A stretch of DNA of 24,701 bases. It comes from a virus. Positions 16,992-23,901 of the stretch are shown here, one piece after another. Under the pieces are notes generated by a model, which was given only the letters and a program-made list of their open reading frames with translations, was not told the origin of the DNA and ran no database searches. The stretch is taken from IMG/VR virus record IMGVR_UViG_3300035698_014511, positions 1 to 24,701 of that record. One strand, written 5' to 3'. How positions within the stretch are numbered: the first letter of the stretch is position 1; each line of letters opens with the position of its first letter. The translations under genes were made by a program, and so were the position numbers.

Positions 16992-17054
16992 TTACTTGGC
17001 CGTCTTCAATCTTGTTTTGATTGTCTTGATAAAATCACTTTTGTTTATTGCCAT
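16992..17054 (-). CDS. Possible 20-aa peptide between portal and basic protein
   Basis: A 20-codon ORF (MAINKSDFIKTIK, then TRLKTAK) starts with the strong local context AAAAATATG and lies 22 bases after the portal stop. It is Lys/Thr-rich and could form an amphipathic helix. Its start context is among the best in the window, better than that of the 63-aa gene that follows. It may be a real micropeptide, or a leader whose translation couples to the next gene. Short ORFs arise easily by chance, so confidence is limited. Confidence 0.35.
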   Translation of the reverse strand: MAINKSDFIKTIKTRLKTAK

Positions 17055-17075
17055 ATTTTTATAATTAGTTAATTA

Positions 17076-18935
17076 TTATTGATAATTTTCTTCAGCTTGT
17101 ATATGCTCATCGAATATCTCTTGGTTTTGTTGGTAAGCATCTTGATTTTCCTGAATGAATGCCATATGGAGTTGCGTATGTTCTGGAGTCCATAAAGCTT
17201 GAGGTGTCAACGGAGGAGGTGTGCCAGCGGCCATACTCATATTTTCTTGATCAGCTAAATCAGCCGTATCTGCCGGGCCTTCTCCTTCAGTTCTATGGCT
17301 TTCCTTTTGTTTAACCATCTCTTGTTTAAATTCTTCCTGTTTCTGTTTATTCATTCTCTCAATAATATCACCAACATTTGAAAAGTTTAATTGCTCCAAT
17401 ACTGTTTGTGGATCAATCAATTTAGCTTCAGCTAATCTCATCATTCTATCCATCTTACCCTCTTCAGAATAAGCAATCTCTGGAACAACAGTAACTCTTA
17501 CAGTGCTAGGTTTAATAACAAGAGCATTCTCAGGTGCATTTTCAACATCACCAATGAATTTAATCTTTTGACCATCTTCAATAATTTCATCAGATGCAAT
17601 CTGATAATCAGATAATATCTCCAAACAAAATTCACCCATTTCAGATAACATTAACTCTAAATTCTCAACAGCTTCCGCTACAGTACTTGCATCAGCAGCC
17701 TGCAATGCTTCCACACCCTTACCAGACTGCAATGACCCGGGAACACGCCCTAGACTAGCTTCACGCATTCCACCTAATTCTTCAATCCATCTTTCAAGAT
17801 TTGCAGTATAAGCAAATGGAGTTGACGGGAGTGGCTGTAAAGATTGCTGTGAAGGAGCAATATTACCTTTGTAATATATTTTCTCGGCTCCTTTATCAGT
17901 AATACTAGATACTTCTACACCCTGTTTAATAAGCCATTTACCTTTTAACATTCTTTGAATATAAGACTCAACTTGTGAAACTGTTTTATCCAAAGATTTG
18001 TTAATAGAAATAAGATCTTTTATCCATGCTTCACTATAAATAGAATTGGAAGCTTTTTCTGGGTTATAAACAAAAAATGGATAGCGTCTATAAGATGGCT
18101 CATAAACTCTAAGCAATTGATTGCCAGAGACAGTTATAACTTTCATCTTTACTTTCCCACCCTCAACCCATTTCATCCATATTTCCTTTACCAATGTAGA
18201 ATCTAGTTCATCTGTACTATTGGTCCCCTCATTGTTATATTTTTCTTGCTCTAGTAATTCTTTATAATCAGAGGCTTCTTTTTTACTATCAGCTGTTATT
18301 TTTACTTTATACTTTGCATTCAAAGTAGAAATTGGTTTTTTGTAAGTTTTTATAATAAATCTACACTCTTGTACTGTGGGAGAACAAGGATCAAAAAATA
18401 CATTGAAAGTATCATCTACCCAAAAATCTAAGTAATCTTCCCCATTCTTTTTAACAACTCCAGCTTCTATAATACCCACAGAGTATTTCAAAGAATTTAC
18501 GATCTGGTCTGTTAGTAAACCTTTAATACCTCTAGTACGATAAACATATTGTAAAATCTTGTTTTTTTTCTTTGCCTCATCATAAGCTTCATCAGTAACA
18601 TCATCTGGATGCACTTCCCAGCGAGGTTGACTACGTTTAATAAAATTCTTAACACCACGAATTTGTGAACGAATCTTATTTACTGTACGACGAATTTCTC
18701 CATCAGAAACTGGGAGTGTTTGTACTTTATTCAAAGTTTTATTATAGACAATCCAGTGATCACCACGAGCATAACGCTCATTAATATACCAATCACGATG
18801 TTGTTTCAAATAATATTTAACAGTACTATCACAAAGACTATCAATAAATTTGACGACATTTTTGTCATCCTTTGTTTTTATTTTACCTTCTTTGTCTGTT
18901 TTAAATTGTATTTTCTTTAATTGTTCTAAATCCAT
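17076..18935 (-). CDS. Portal protein
   Basis: This 619-aa protein is the likely portal, the ring at one head vertex through which DNA is pumped. It has the expected length for short-tailed phages. Typical elements are an N-terminal helical clip region (KFIDSLCDSTVKYYLKQHRD), the RSQIRGVKNFIKRSQPRWEV segment, the wing-like DDTFNVFFDPCSPTVQECRF, and a late helical stem/crown (TVSQVESYIQRMLKGKWLIK, then EAVENLELMLSEMGEFCLEI). The C-terminus is Gln/Glu-rich (QENQDAYQQNQEIFDEHIQA). It follows the terminase and chaperonin genes and precedes scaffold and capsid. Its ATG lies one base after the SpoVG-like stop (TAA-T-ATG). The DPxxxx and length fit SU10/phiEco32-type portals. Confidence 0.82.
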   Translation of the reverse strand: MDLEQLKKIQFKTDKEGKIKTKDDKNVVKFIDSLCDSTVKYYLKQHRDWYINERYARGDHWIVYNKTLNKVQTLPVSDGEIRRTVNKIRSQIRGVKNFIKRSQPRWEVHPDDVTDEAYDEAKKKNKILQYVYRTRGIKGLLTDQIVNSLKYSVGIIEAGVVKKNGEDYLDFWVDDTFNVFFDPCSPTVQECRFIIKTYKKPISTLNAKYKVKITADSKKEASDYKELLEQEKYNNEGTNSTDELDSTLVKEIWMKWVEGGKVKMKVITVSGNQLLRVYEPSYRRYPFFVYNPEKASNSIYSEAWIKDLISINKSLDKTVSQVESYIQRMLKGKWLIKQGVEVSSITDKGAEKIYYKGNIAPSQQSLQPLPSTPFAYTANLERWIEELGGMREASLGRVPGSLQSGKGVEALQAADASTVAEAVENLELMLSEMGEFCLEILSDYQIASDEIIEDGQKIKFIGDVENAPENALVIKPSTVRVTVVPEIAYSEEGKMDRMMRLAEAKLIDPQTVLEQLNFSNVGDIIERMNKQKQEEFKQEMVKQKESHRTEGEGPADTADLADQENMSMAAGTPPPLTPQALWTPEHTQLHMAFIQENQDAYQQNQEIFDEHIQAEENYQ

Positions 18936-18936
18936 A

Positions 18937-19194
18937 TTATTCTTTCATTTTTTCATTAACTACGGTTTCTAATAAATAATATAATTCTTTGGTTAATGGA
19001 TAGTAAAGTGAAATTACTTTCTCATTCACCTTTTTGTTTGGGAAAACCAAACGAATTTTTCCTTCTTGATTTAACTTAGAAAAGATAGCAATATTTCCTA
19101 AGTATAACATGTCATCAAGTACTACAGAGCAGAATGCTATCAAACCTTTATTATCTGGTGCTACTTTTTTTATTTTCACGTTAGTGATTTTCAT
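18937..19194 (-). CDS. SpoVG-like nucleic-acid-binding protein
   Basis: This 85-aa protein closely follows the SpoVG pattern: an N-terminal strand MKITNVKIKKV, then LIAFCSVVLDDMLYLGNIAI (equivalent to the VSVTFDD...IHDIKVI region), RLVFPNKKVNEK (equivalent to VAMPSRK), YPLTKELYYLLETVV and a charged tail. SpoVG proteins of Firmicutes and spirochaetes bind DNA and RNA and modulate gene expression. The length matches the family (about 85-97 aa). A GGAG sequence about eight bases before the ATG forms one of the few clear ribosome-binding sites here, and the stop of the preceding gene is one base upstream. It may regulate phage or host genes. Confidence 0.75.
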   Translation of the reverse strand: MKITNVKIKKVAPDNKGLIAFCSVVLDDMLYLGNIAIFSKLNQEGKIRLVFPNKKVNEKVISLYYPLTKELYYLLETVVNEKMKE

Positions 19195-19195
19195 A

Positions 19196-19459
19196 CTATT
19201 CTCCTTTTAAACTATTCAAAAGTTTATCTGCTGGAACCTGATCCAAATCAATCAACTCATTTTCTTCAACTTGAATTAGAGGTTCATCGTTTGTTTCACT
19301 CTCGACATATTCAGTTATATCTTTCGACTTTAACGAACGAGTCAACTCTCTAATTAGTTCTGTCTGCATGAAGTAAAAGTCCTTATCTTTTTTACTCAAG
19401 AGAAGATATATGAAAACTAGAGTTAGGAGAAATACTACTGCTAAAATAATTAATTCCAT
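19196..19459 (-). CDS. Single-pass membrane protein with acidic tail, 87 aa
   Basis: From the ATG at 19459, one base after the GroEL stop (TAA-T-ATG), this is an 87-aa protein. A longer start at 19486 would overlap groEL and lacks the local context. Residues about 2-21 (ELIILAVVFLLTLVFIYLLL) are a membrane segment, followed by basic SKKDKD, so the rest should face the cytoplasm. The tail contains a helical part (MQTELIRELTRSLKSKD) and a strongly acidic end (VEENELIDLDQVPADKLL). I recognise no family. It may anchor something at the membrane; its link with the chaperonin is unclear. Confidence 0.6.
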   Translation of the reverse strand: MELIILAVVFLLTLVFIYLLLSKKDKDFYFMQTELIRELTRSLKSKDITEYVESETNDEPLIQVEENELIDLDQVPADKLLNSLKGE

Positions 19460-19460
19460 A

Positions 19461-21023
19461 TTATTTTTTTTCTGGTTTAATTGCAATCGCTGTGGCAGAA
19501 GTAATCAATATTCCTGCGGTTGCTACTGAATTAATAATCTCATTCTTAACAACTTTGAAAGGATCTATAACGCCAGTTTCTATCATGTCACAATATTCAT
19601 CTGTCAAAGCATTGTAACCTTTTTTAGAACTAAGAATCTTATCAACAATAGTCTCACCATTCTTTCCAGCATTCTTCGCTATAGAACTTACTGGTACCTT
19701 TAGAGAACTGCACACAATTTCCATGCCCGCGTCAATTTCTTTGATTCCAGTCTTTTCTATATCAAATATACATTTAAGCAAAGCTACTCCGCCGCCTTCT
19801 ACAATTCCTTCTGCTATGGCTGATTTTGTAGCATTCAATGCATCCTCAATACGATATTTAATTTCTGTCTGTTCTGTTTCACTAGCCCCACCAACTCTTA
19901 TGTTAGCGACTGAACCAGTTATCTTACCCAATCTATCCTTCAACATTTCTGTTTTAAAAGTATCCTTTTCAACTTTCATTAATGATTTTATTTCTTCTAC
20001 TCTCTCTGTGATGTCTCCCACTCCACCTACCACGACTGTATTATCACGGCTAACTACAATATTCTCACAAGTACCACAGTGCTCTAAACCAGCGTCTTTA
20101 AGCTTTACAGCATCTTCATCACCAACTACTGTAGCAGTAGTAAGAGCAGCCAAATCATATACTACATCACGTCTATAATCATTTAAGGATGATAATCTCA
20201 CAGGAACACAGCTAAACTTTCCTAACATTTGATTCTGAGCTAGAAAAGCCATACCAGCACCTTCAATAGAGTTCACGAATAGAACAATTTTAGTCCTTCC
20301 TGCCTTAACCAATTTTTCAATCAATGGTAATAATTGATCTTGATTTACTATAGTATCAGTACAGATAACTATAGTTGGTTTTTCAAAAACCGCAGCCAAT
20401 TTTTTCCTATCATTTATAAAGATGTGTGATTCATAACCATTATCAGTTTTAGTTCCTTTGACATACTCAACTTCAGTCTCTAATGAATTTGAATTTTGCA
20501 CTGTTATAATTCCATCAATGCCCACAGTATCAATTACATCATGAATCATTTTACCAATCTTATCATCATTATTAGCTGAAATAGTAGCAATTTGAATCTT
20601 TTCTTCCTTAGTATCTATTTTTTTAACCTGTTTGTTTAGTTTTGAAAGAACTTTCTCTAATCCTTTATCCATGCCTCTTTTCAAAAGTATAGGATTCATT
20701 CCTGTCGCTATAAATTTATTAGCTTCATTCACCATATTGGCGAGTAAAGCAACGGTTGTAGTAGTTCCATCACCAGCTTCTCTGTTGGTATTCTCGGCAG
20801 CTTCTCTGGCAATCATTACTCCCATATTCTCAAACTTATCTTCAAGAAATATTTGTTGGACCACTGTTACACCATCCTTTGTAATAGTTGGGTAAGAACT
20901 ATCCTCAAAGATAACGTTCTGTCCTTTAGGACCTAGTGTTGTAACTACAGCCTTGGCGACAATATTCAATCCTTTTGTTATTCTGTCTCGTACCTCTTCG
21001 TTGAAAATTACTTCTTTATACAT
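19461..21023 (-). CDS. groEL: Phage-encoded GroEL-like chaperonin
   Basis: This 520-aa protein is a group I chaperonin, an ATP-driven folding chamber. The nucleotide site is intact: TLGPKG at 29-34, DGVT at 50-53, GDGTTT at 84-89, and the catalytic Asp at 394 in EDALNATKSAIAEG (D398 in E. coli). The apical domain keeps GYESHIF (one of the two tyrosines is replaced by Ile) but has LSSLNDYRR where E. coli has APGFGDRR, so its client or partner binding may differ. It ends IAIKPEKK without the Gly-Gly-Met tail. It follows a GroES-like gene by 16 bases. The divergence and phage surroundings suggest a phage enzyme for folding virion proteins. Confidence 0.93.
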   Translation of the reverse strand: MYKEVIFNEEVRDRITKGLNIVAKAVVTTLGPKGQNVIFEDSSYPTITKDGVTVVQQIFLEDKFENMGVMIAREAAENTNREAGDGTTTTVALLANMVNEANKFIATGMNPILLKRGMDKGLEKVLSKLNKQVKKIDTKEEKIQIATISANNDDKIGKMIHDVIDTVGIDGIITVQNSNSLETEVEYVKGTKTDNGYESHIFINDRKKLAAVFEKPTIVICTDTIVNQDQLLPLIEKLVKAGRTKIVLFVNSIEGAGMAFLAQNQMLGKFSCVPVRLSSLNDYRRDVVYDLAALTTATVVGDEDAVKLKDAGLEHCGTCENIVVSRDNTVVVGGVGDITERVEEIKSLMKVEKDTFKTEMLKDRLGKITGSVANIRVGGASETEQTEIKYRIEDALNATKSAIAEGIVEGGGVALLKCIFDIEKTGIKEIDAGMEIVCSSLKVPVSSIAKNAGKNGETIVDKILSSKKGYNALTDEYCDMIETGVIDPFKVVKNEIINSVATAGILITSATAIAIKPEKK

Positions 21024-21039
21024 ATTTTTACATTATTAA

Positions 21040-21297
21040 TTAATCTTCTTTATAATCACAGAAACCTACGATGTCTTCTTTGTCTAGGAAATAATGCTCT
21101 TTGCCCTGAAGCTTCAGGACATAGATGGCATATTTTCCAAAGATCGCAGTTTGACCTACATGCTCTTCACCAGCTAAAATTTCACCAGTGATAAGATTTT
21201 TGTCTGACTCTGATTCCTCTAGAATAATATCTGAGTCTATTTTTGTGTTCTTGTGCTTTTTAATCAGGAGCACACCTGTGCGGGGTTCGATGTTCAT
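21040..21297 (-). CDS. groES: GroES-like co-chaperonin
   Basis: This 85-aa protein has the GroES pattern: the N-terminal strand NIEPRTGVLLIKK, a mobile-loop equivalent (KNTKIDSDIIL, with the hydrophobic IIL at 24-26 that docks on GroEL), the ITGEILAGEE strand, VGQTAIFGKYA, and the C-terminal KEDIVGF strand. It is shorter than the usual 95-97 aa because the dome-loop region is reduced. It lies directly upstream of groEL, as in bacterial operons, and its start overlaps the stop of the 58-aa gene (ATGA). It should cap the phage GroEL. Whether it can also work with the host GroEL is unknown. Confidence 0.85.
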   Translation of the reverse strand: MNIEPRTGVLLIKKHKNTKIDSDIILEESESDKNLITGEILAGEEHVGQTAIFGKYAIYVLKLQGKEHYFLDKEDIVGFCDYKED

Positions 21298-21470
21298 ACT
21301 TTTTTATTTACGATTTTAATATCTGGAATAAATACTAAGTTGTATTTTCCTTCCAGTTTTTTTATTTCTTTTAAAAATTCTTCCACACGTTTTCTGAAAT
21401 CATCTGTTTCTACTTTCTCGGATACTTTGATCAATATCTCTTCCGCTGCTTTTGTAAATTTCTTATCCAT
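21294..21470 (-). CDS. Small charged helical protein, 58 aa
   Basis: From the ATG at 21470, one base after the stop of the terminase nuclease gene (TGA-T-ATG), this 58-aa protein begins MDKKFTKAAEEILIKVSEKV and ends IPDIKIVNKKV. The middle is a charged amphipathic helix (DDFRKRVEEFLKEIKKLEGK). An earlier in-frame ATG at 21491 would overlap the terminase gene and is less likely. Its stop overlaps the groES start (ATGA), so translation of the two is probably coupled. No family is recognised. Confidence 0.6.
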   Translation of the reverse strand: MDKKFTKAAEEILIKVSEKVETDDFRKRVEEFLKEIKKLEGKYNLVFIPDIKIVNKKV

Positions 21471-21471
21471 A

Positions 21472-22464
21472 TCAATCTTGATCAAAGGCATCCATTATAG
21501 ATGCTTTCGGTTTACATAAATCTTCAATATCCTTCTGGATTCTAGTCTTTTCCATCGGAGGAACAACAGGTTCAATCGGTCGTGTCTGAATCAGATATCT
21601 CAAGGCATCAATCCCATGCTCGTCTTTTTTTATTGGTGTCTCGGATTGATTTTTACTTCTCGCGATTACTTCTGTATTCTCCTTATAACGATAATTCTTC
21701 AACTGTCGGCAAAGATTCGGACATTTATCTTCAAAAATATACAACTTGGTTTGACCATCAACTATCTGCATGAACTCTCTTATCTTAGTAATCCCAGAAC
21801 CTATATCATTTATACCCGGGAAAAAATCCCAACCATTGTCATAGAACTCTTCTTTCACTGAATAAGGAATCTCCTCGCCTTCAATTACCTTTGAACGATT
21901 CTTCGAGGCTGTTGAAGGGTCAATCACTGCTATCTGAAATGTATTATATACCAAATTTCTTTTCTCTTCCATGGACATAAAGTTTATATCCTTGGTCGAG
22001 TTGAAAATGTAATCAAACTTGGCAAACATTTCACGGGAAGCCTTACTAGGTAAAGCTGGTTTATAATATTCATCTATAATATACAGCGTGCCATCTTCAG
22101 TCCACTTACAAACTAAAGCATGATTCGGGTTTCTTTGGCCGAAATCTAAAGTAATTAGATTCTCAGTCAAGCCTCCTATCTCAAATGAATCGATGTAATG
22201 AATATTAGTATCGAAATCACAATACTCTTTACCAAAAACTAATTTACCAGACTTAGTGGTGAAATCAATCTCATGCTCTTTGTCCCAGACAGCTTTTGGA
22301 GTCCCGCGTCGCTCGGCTTCATACCAATCCTTACCATCGCGCTCTGGATCTTTTTCTGGATCAGAGGAGTAGTGAATCATGAATACCTTAAACTTATTCC
22401 CGGGATTTTTCCATTCCTTGATTCCGCGGACCGTTTCTTCGTGTTCAATGTCAGCATACTTCAT
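21472..22464 (-). CDS. Terminase large subunit, C-terminal nuclease part
   Basis: This 330-aa protein carries the RNase H-like nuclease domain of a large terminase, which cuts phage DNA at packaging. Acidic metal-binding candidates are D107 (LITLDFGQ), D182 (IAVIDPSTAS) and D286 (HGIDALRYLI). The first 60 residues (FKVFMIHYSSDPEKDPERDG) match the hinge that normally follows the ATPase domain, so the protein continues where the upstream ORF stops. Its ATG overlaps the upstream stop as ATGA, in the -1 frame. No slippery heptamer is visible in the short region open in both frames. Either the packaging motor is made of two polypeptides or a frameshift has split one gene. Confidence 0.82.
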   Translation of the reverse strand: MKYADIEHEETVRGIKEWKNPGNKFKVFMIHYSSDPEKDPERDGKDWYEAERRGTPKAVWDKEHEIDFTTKSGKLVFGKEYCDFDTNIHYIDSFEIGGLTENLITLDFGQRNPNHALVCKWTEDGTLYIIDEYYKPALPSKASREMFAKFDYIFNSTKDINFMSMEEKRNLVYNTFQIAVIDPSTASKNRSKVIEGEEIPYSVKEEFYDNGWDFFPGINDIGSGITKIREFMQIVDGQTKLYIFEDKCPNLCRQLKNYRYKENTEVIARSKNQSETPIKKDEHGIDALRYLIQTRPIEPVVPPMEKTRIQKDIEDLCKPKASIMDAFDQD

Positions 22465-23159
22465 ACGATTTCTAATAAATCAAAACATAATTCTTGAAAG
22501 TAAGTATTGTCCTCGGCTGTACTAACGCAAGTCATACGCCCGCCATTTGAAATAGTAGGACGTGCAGCTGTAAAGGAAGACTTGGCTTCGTTCTGAAAGG
22601 CCATCTCATCTGAAAATAACCCAGATAAGGTGTGCATTCGAACGATATCCCCACCTTGAGGAACGCCACGAATCTCGGAATAGATGTCAGGGAAGCACAT
22701 CTTACAAGAGATATGCTGGCCTTTGTTCTGTGGGTTGCATGTAAGTTCCTTGAAAATACCATCTTCTTGATATCTCTGAAGAAACTTAGGGAGATTATCC
22801 CAAATAAATTTGCAACGCTTGATCAAATCATCAGCGTCTTCTTCTTTTTTACTTTGAAAGAACGTGAGTTTTCCTTTGTGGAACATCGTGTCCCAAAGAT
22901 AAAGTCCTACACATAACCAGGTAAGCATCATCTGCCTAGATTTTGGTATGAGTAAGAGTTTCTCTTCGAGCCAGACTTCAACAAATCTTTCTATATAATC
23001 TTTTTCTGGGAAAGTTTTGATAGGATTTATGTCGTCATGTACATCCAAAGTTTTTGCCCAAGTAGTGAGAAAGTAGTAAGGATCTGACTGACAGATACCC
23101 CATTCAGCATCTTGCAGTTCTGGACTATTTTTTAACTTTTCTAGATATCCTACTTCCAT
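22461..23159 (-). CDS. Terminase large subunit, N-terminal ATPase part
   Basis: This 232-aa protein carries the motor ATPase domain of a large terminase. A variant Walker A, IPKSRQMMLTW (about residues 71-81), lacks the usual GK pair but fits the Lys/Arg-containing variants seen in terminases. Walker B is LFSDEMAF (about 180-187), with the catalytic Glu after Asp. The coupling motif is CVSTAE (about 210-215). It ends shortly after this, exactly where the hinge to the nuclease domain should follow; the nuclease is in the next ORF. Together the two have the normal length of one subunit (about 560 aa). The structured RNA region precedes it. The start context is TTTTATGG. Confidence 0.82.
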   Translation of the reverse strand: MEVGYLEKLKNSPELQDAEWGICQSDPYYFLTTWAKTLDVHDDINPIKTFPEKDYIERFVEVWLEEKLLLIPKSRQMMLTWLCVGLYLWDTMFHKGKLTFFQSKKEEDADDLIKRCKFIWDNLPKFLQRYQEDGIFKELTCNPQNKGQHISCKMCFPDIYSEIRGVPQGGDIVRMHTLSGLFSDEMAFQNEAKSSFTAARPTISNGGRMTCVSTAEDNTYFQELCFDLLEIV

Positions 23160-23228
23160 AAAATTTTTTATTTTTTAGCTGAATGAAAATACTCTATAAG
23201 TTTCTTCTAACATACTAACTGACTTAAC

Positions 23229-23469
23229 TTGACCCTGAATTGTAAAAGTACTAACACCCCAACATATTTGAGTATGTTTTTCCAAGTATCAAAGACAGGT
23301 TGGGGTATCCGGAATTCGCCATACAGGGGAATATCCGCTATTTGTTGCCTTTTAATATGTCGGAATGTTAGGTACTCTTATCTGGACCATTGATGATCCA
23401 GAACCATGCTTTGTTCATAGGACAAGCATATCCATGAACCAGACAAGAATAACTATAATCTAGGGTCAA
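23229..23469 (-). ncRNA. Candidate structured RNA, copy B, upstream of terminase ATPase
   Basis: The 318-base gap between the 125-aa gene and the terminase ATPase gene (23160-23477) is filled with inverted repeats. The ends can pair: 23457-23469 and 23229-23241 match at 12 of 13 positions in RNA (one G-U pair). Inside lie stems at 23413-23418/23434-23439, 23381-23386/23397-23402, 23310-23317/23329-23337 (one bulge) and a perfect 8-bp stem 23256-23263/23299-23306. The blocks CTATTTGTTG (23338-23347) and TTAGG (23368-23372), plus-strand sense, match copies A and C in order and spacing. I recognise no known RNA class. It could be a regulatory or packaging-related RNA. Confidence 0.5.
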
Positions 23470-23881
23470 AGAATGAATTAGTATGTTTGTATGGTAGTAA
23501 AACTCGACTGATCCCCTCTAACTAAATCTACATCAGTCATGGTTCCATTTAGTGGTATTGCACCTGCATAATTGTAGGAAGTAGACCATACCTGATATGG
23601 CTGATACCAAGGTTGAGTGTAATTTCTCTCCTGGATAATCTCAATTATTTTAGTCTCACTATTATTAGATAACTTCTCTACTAAACCCCGAAGGAATTCA
23701 ATTTCTTCTTTGAAAGATTTTTCATCTCTCTCGTCAACTTCTCCAAAAAGGATATCTTTTGCTTCGTCTTGAGTAATAAGCTTGAAATTTACAAGCTCCA
23801 TAACCTCTTGAGGTGTCGGCAGCTTACTCAACCGCCATTTAAGTTTCTTCGTCATATTTTTTAGATTGTTGACCCTAGATT
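23457..23881. repeat. 13-bp inverted repeat around the 125-aa gene
   Basis: AATCTAGGGTCAA at 23457-23469 is the exact complement of TTGACCCTAGATT at 23869-23881, and the two lie on either side of the 125-aa gene. A near copy, TTGACCCTGAATTGTAA, lies at 23229-23245 and can also pair with the 23457 copy. In the transcript the middle copy can thus pair with either an upstream partner (13/13) or a downstream one (12/13), which would be mutually exclusive. Confidence 0.75.
23478..23855 (-). CDS. Unidentified protein between terminase subunits, 125 aa
   Basis: From the ATG at 23855 (AAAAAATATG context) this is a 125-aa protein; an earlier start at 23948 would overlap the terminase small subunit and is unlikely. 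The N-terminus (KWRLSKLPTPQEVMELVNFK then LITQDEAKDILFG) is a helical motif that occurs in small phage proteins near packaging genes. A coiled-coil-like helix follows (SFKEEIEFLRGLVEKL, about 47-62). The C-terminal 50 residues are rich in Tyr, Gln, Thr and Ser (QPWYQPYQVWSTSYNYAGAI) and probably unstructured or beta. The function is unknown. It could be a terminase accessory or head-surface protein. Confidence 0.65.
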   Translation of the reverse strand: MTKKLKWRLSKLPTPQEVMELVNFKLITQDEAKDILFGEVDERDEKSFKEEIEFLRGLVEKLSNNSETKIIEIIQERNYTQPWYQPYQVWSTSYNYAGAIPLNGTMTDVDLVRGDQSSFTTIQTY

Positions 23882-23901
23882 GTAATGAACAAAAAAACTG
23901 A

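Noticed and set aside
19723-20895. Plus-strand ORFs inside the groEL region (19723-20178 and 20632-20895)
   Set aside because: They lie opposite well-conserved groEL sequence and have Ser/Pro/Val-rich compositions typical of antisense frames.
23208-23380. Start-less minus-strand frame of about 56 codons through the structured gap before the terminase
   Set aside because: It has no ATG at its beginning and is crossed by several hairpins shared with other gaps; RNA structure explains the region better than coding.
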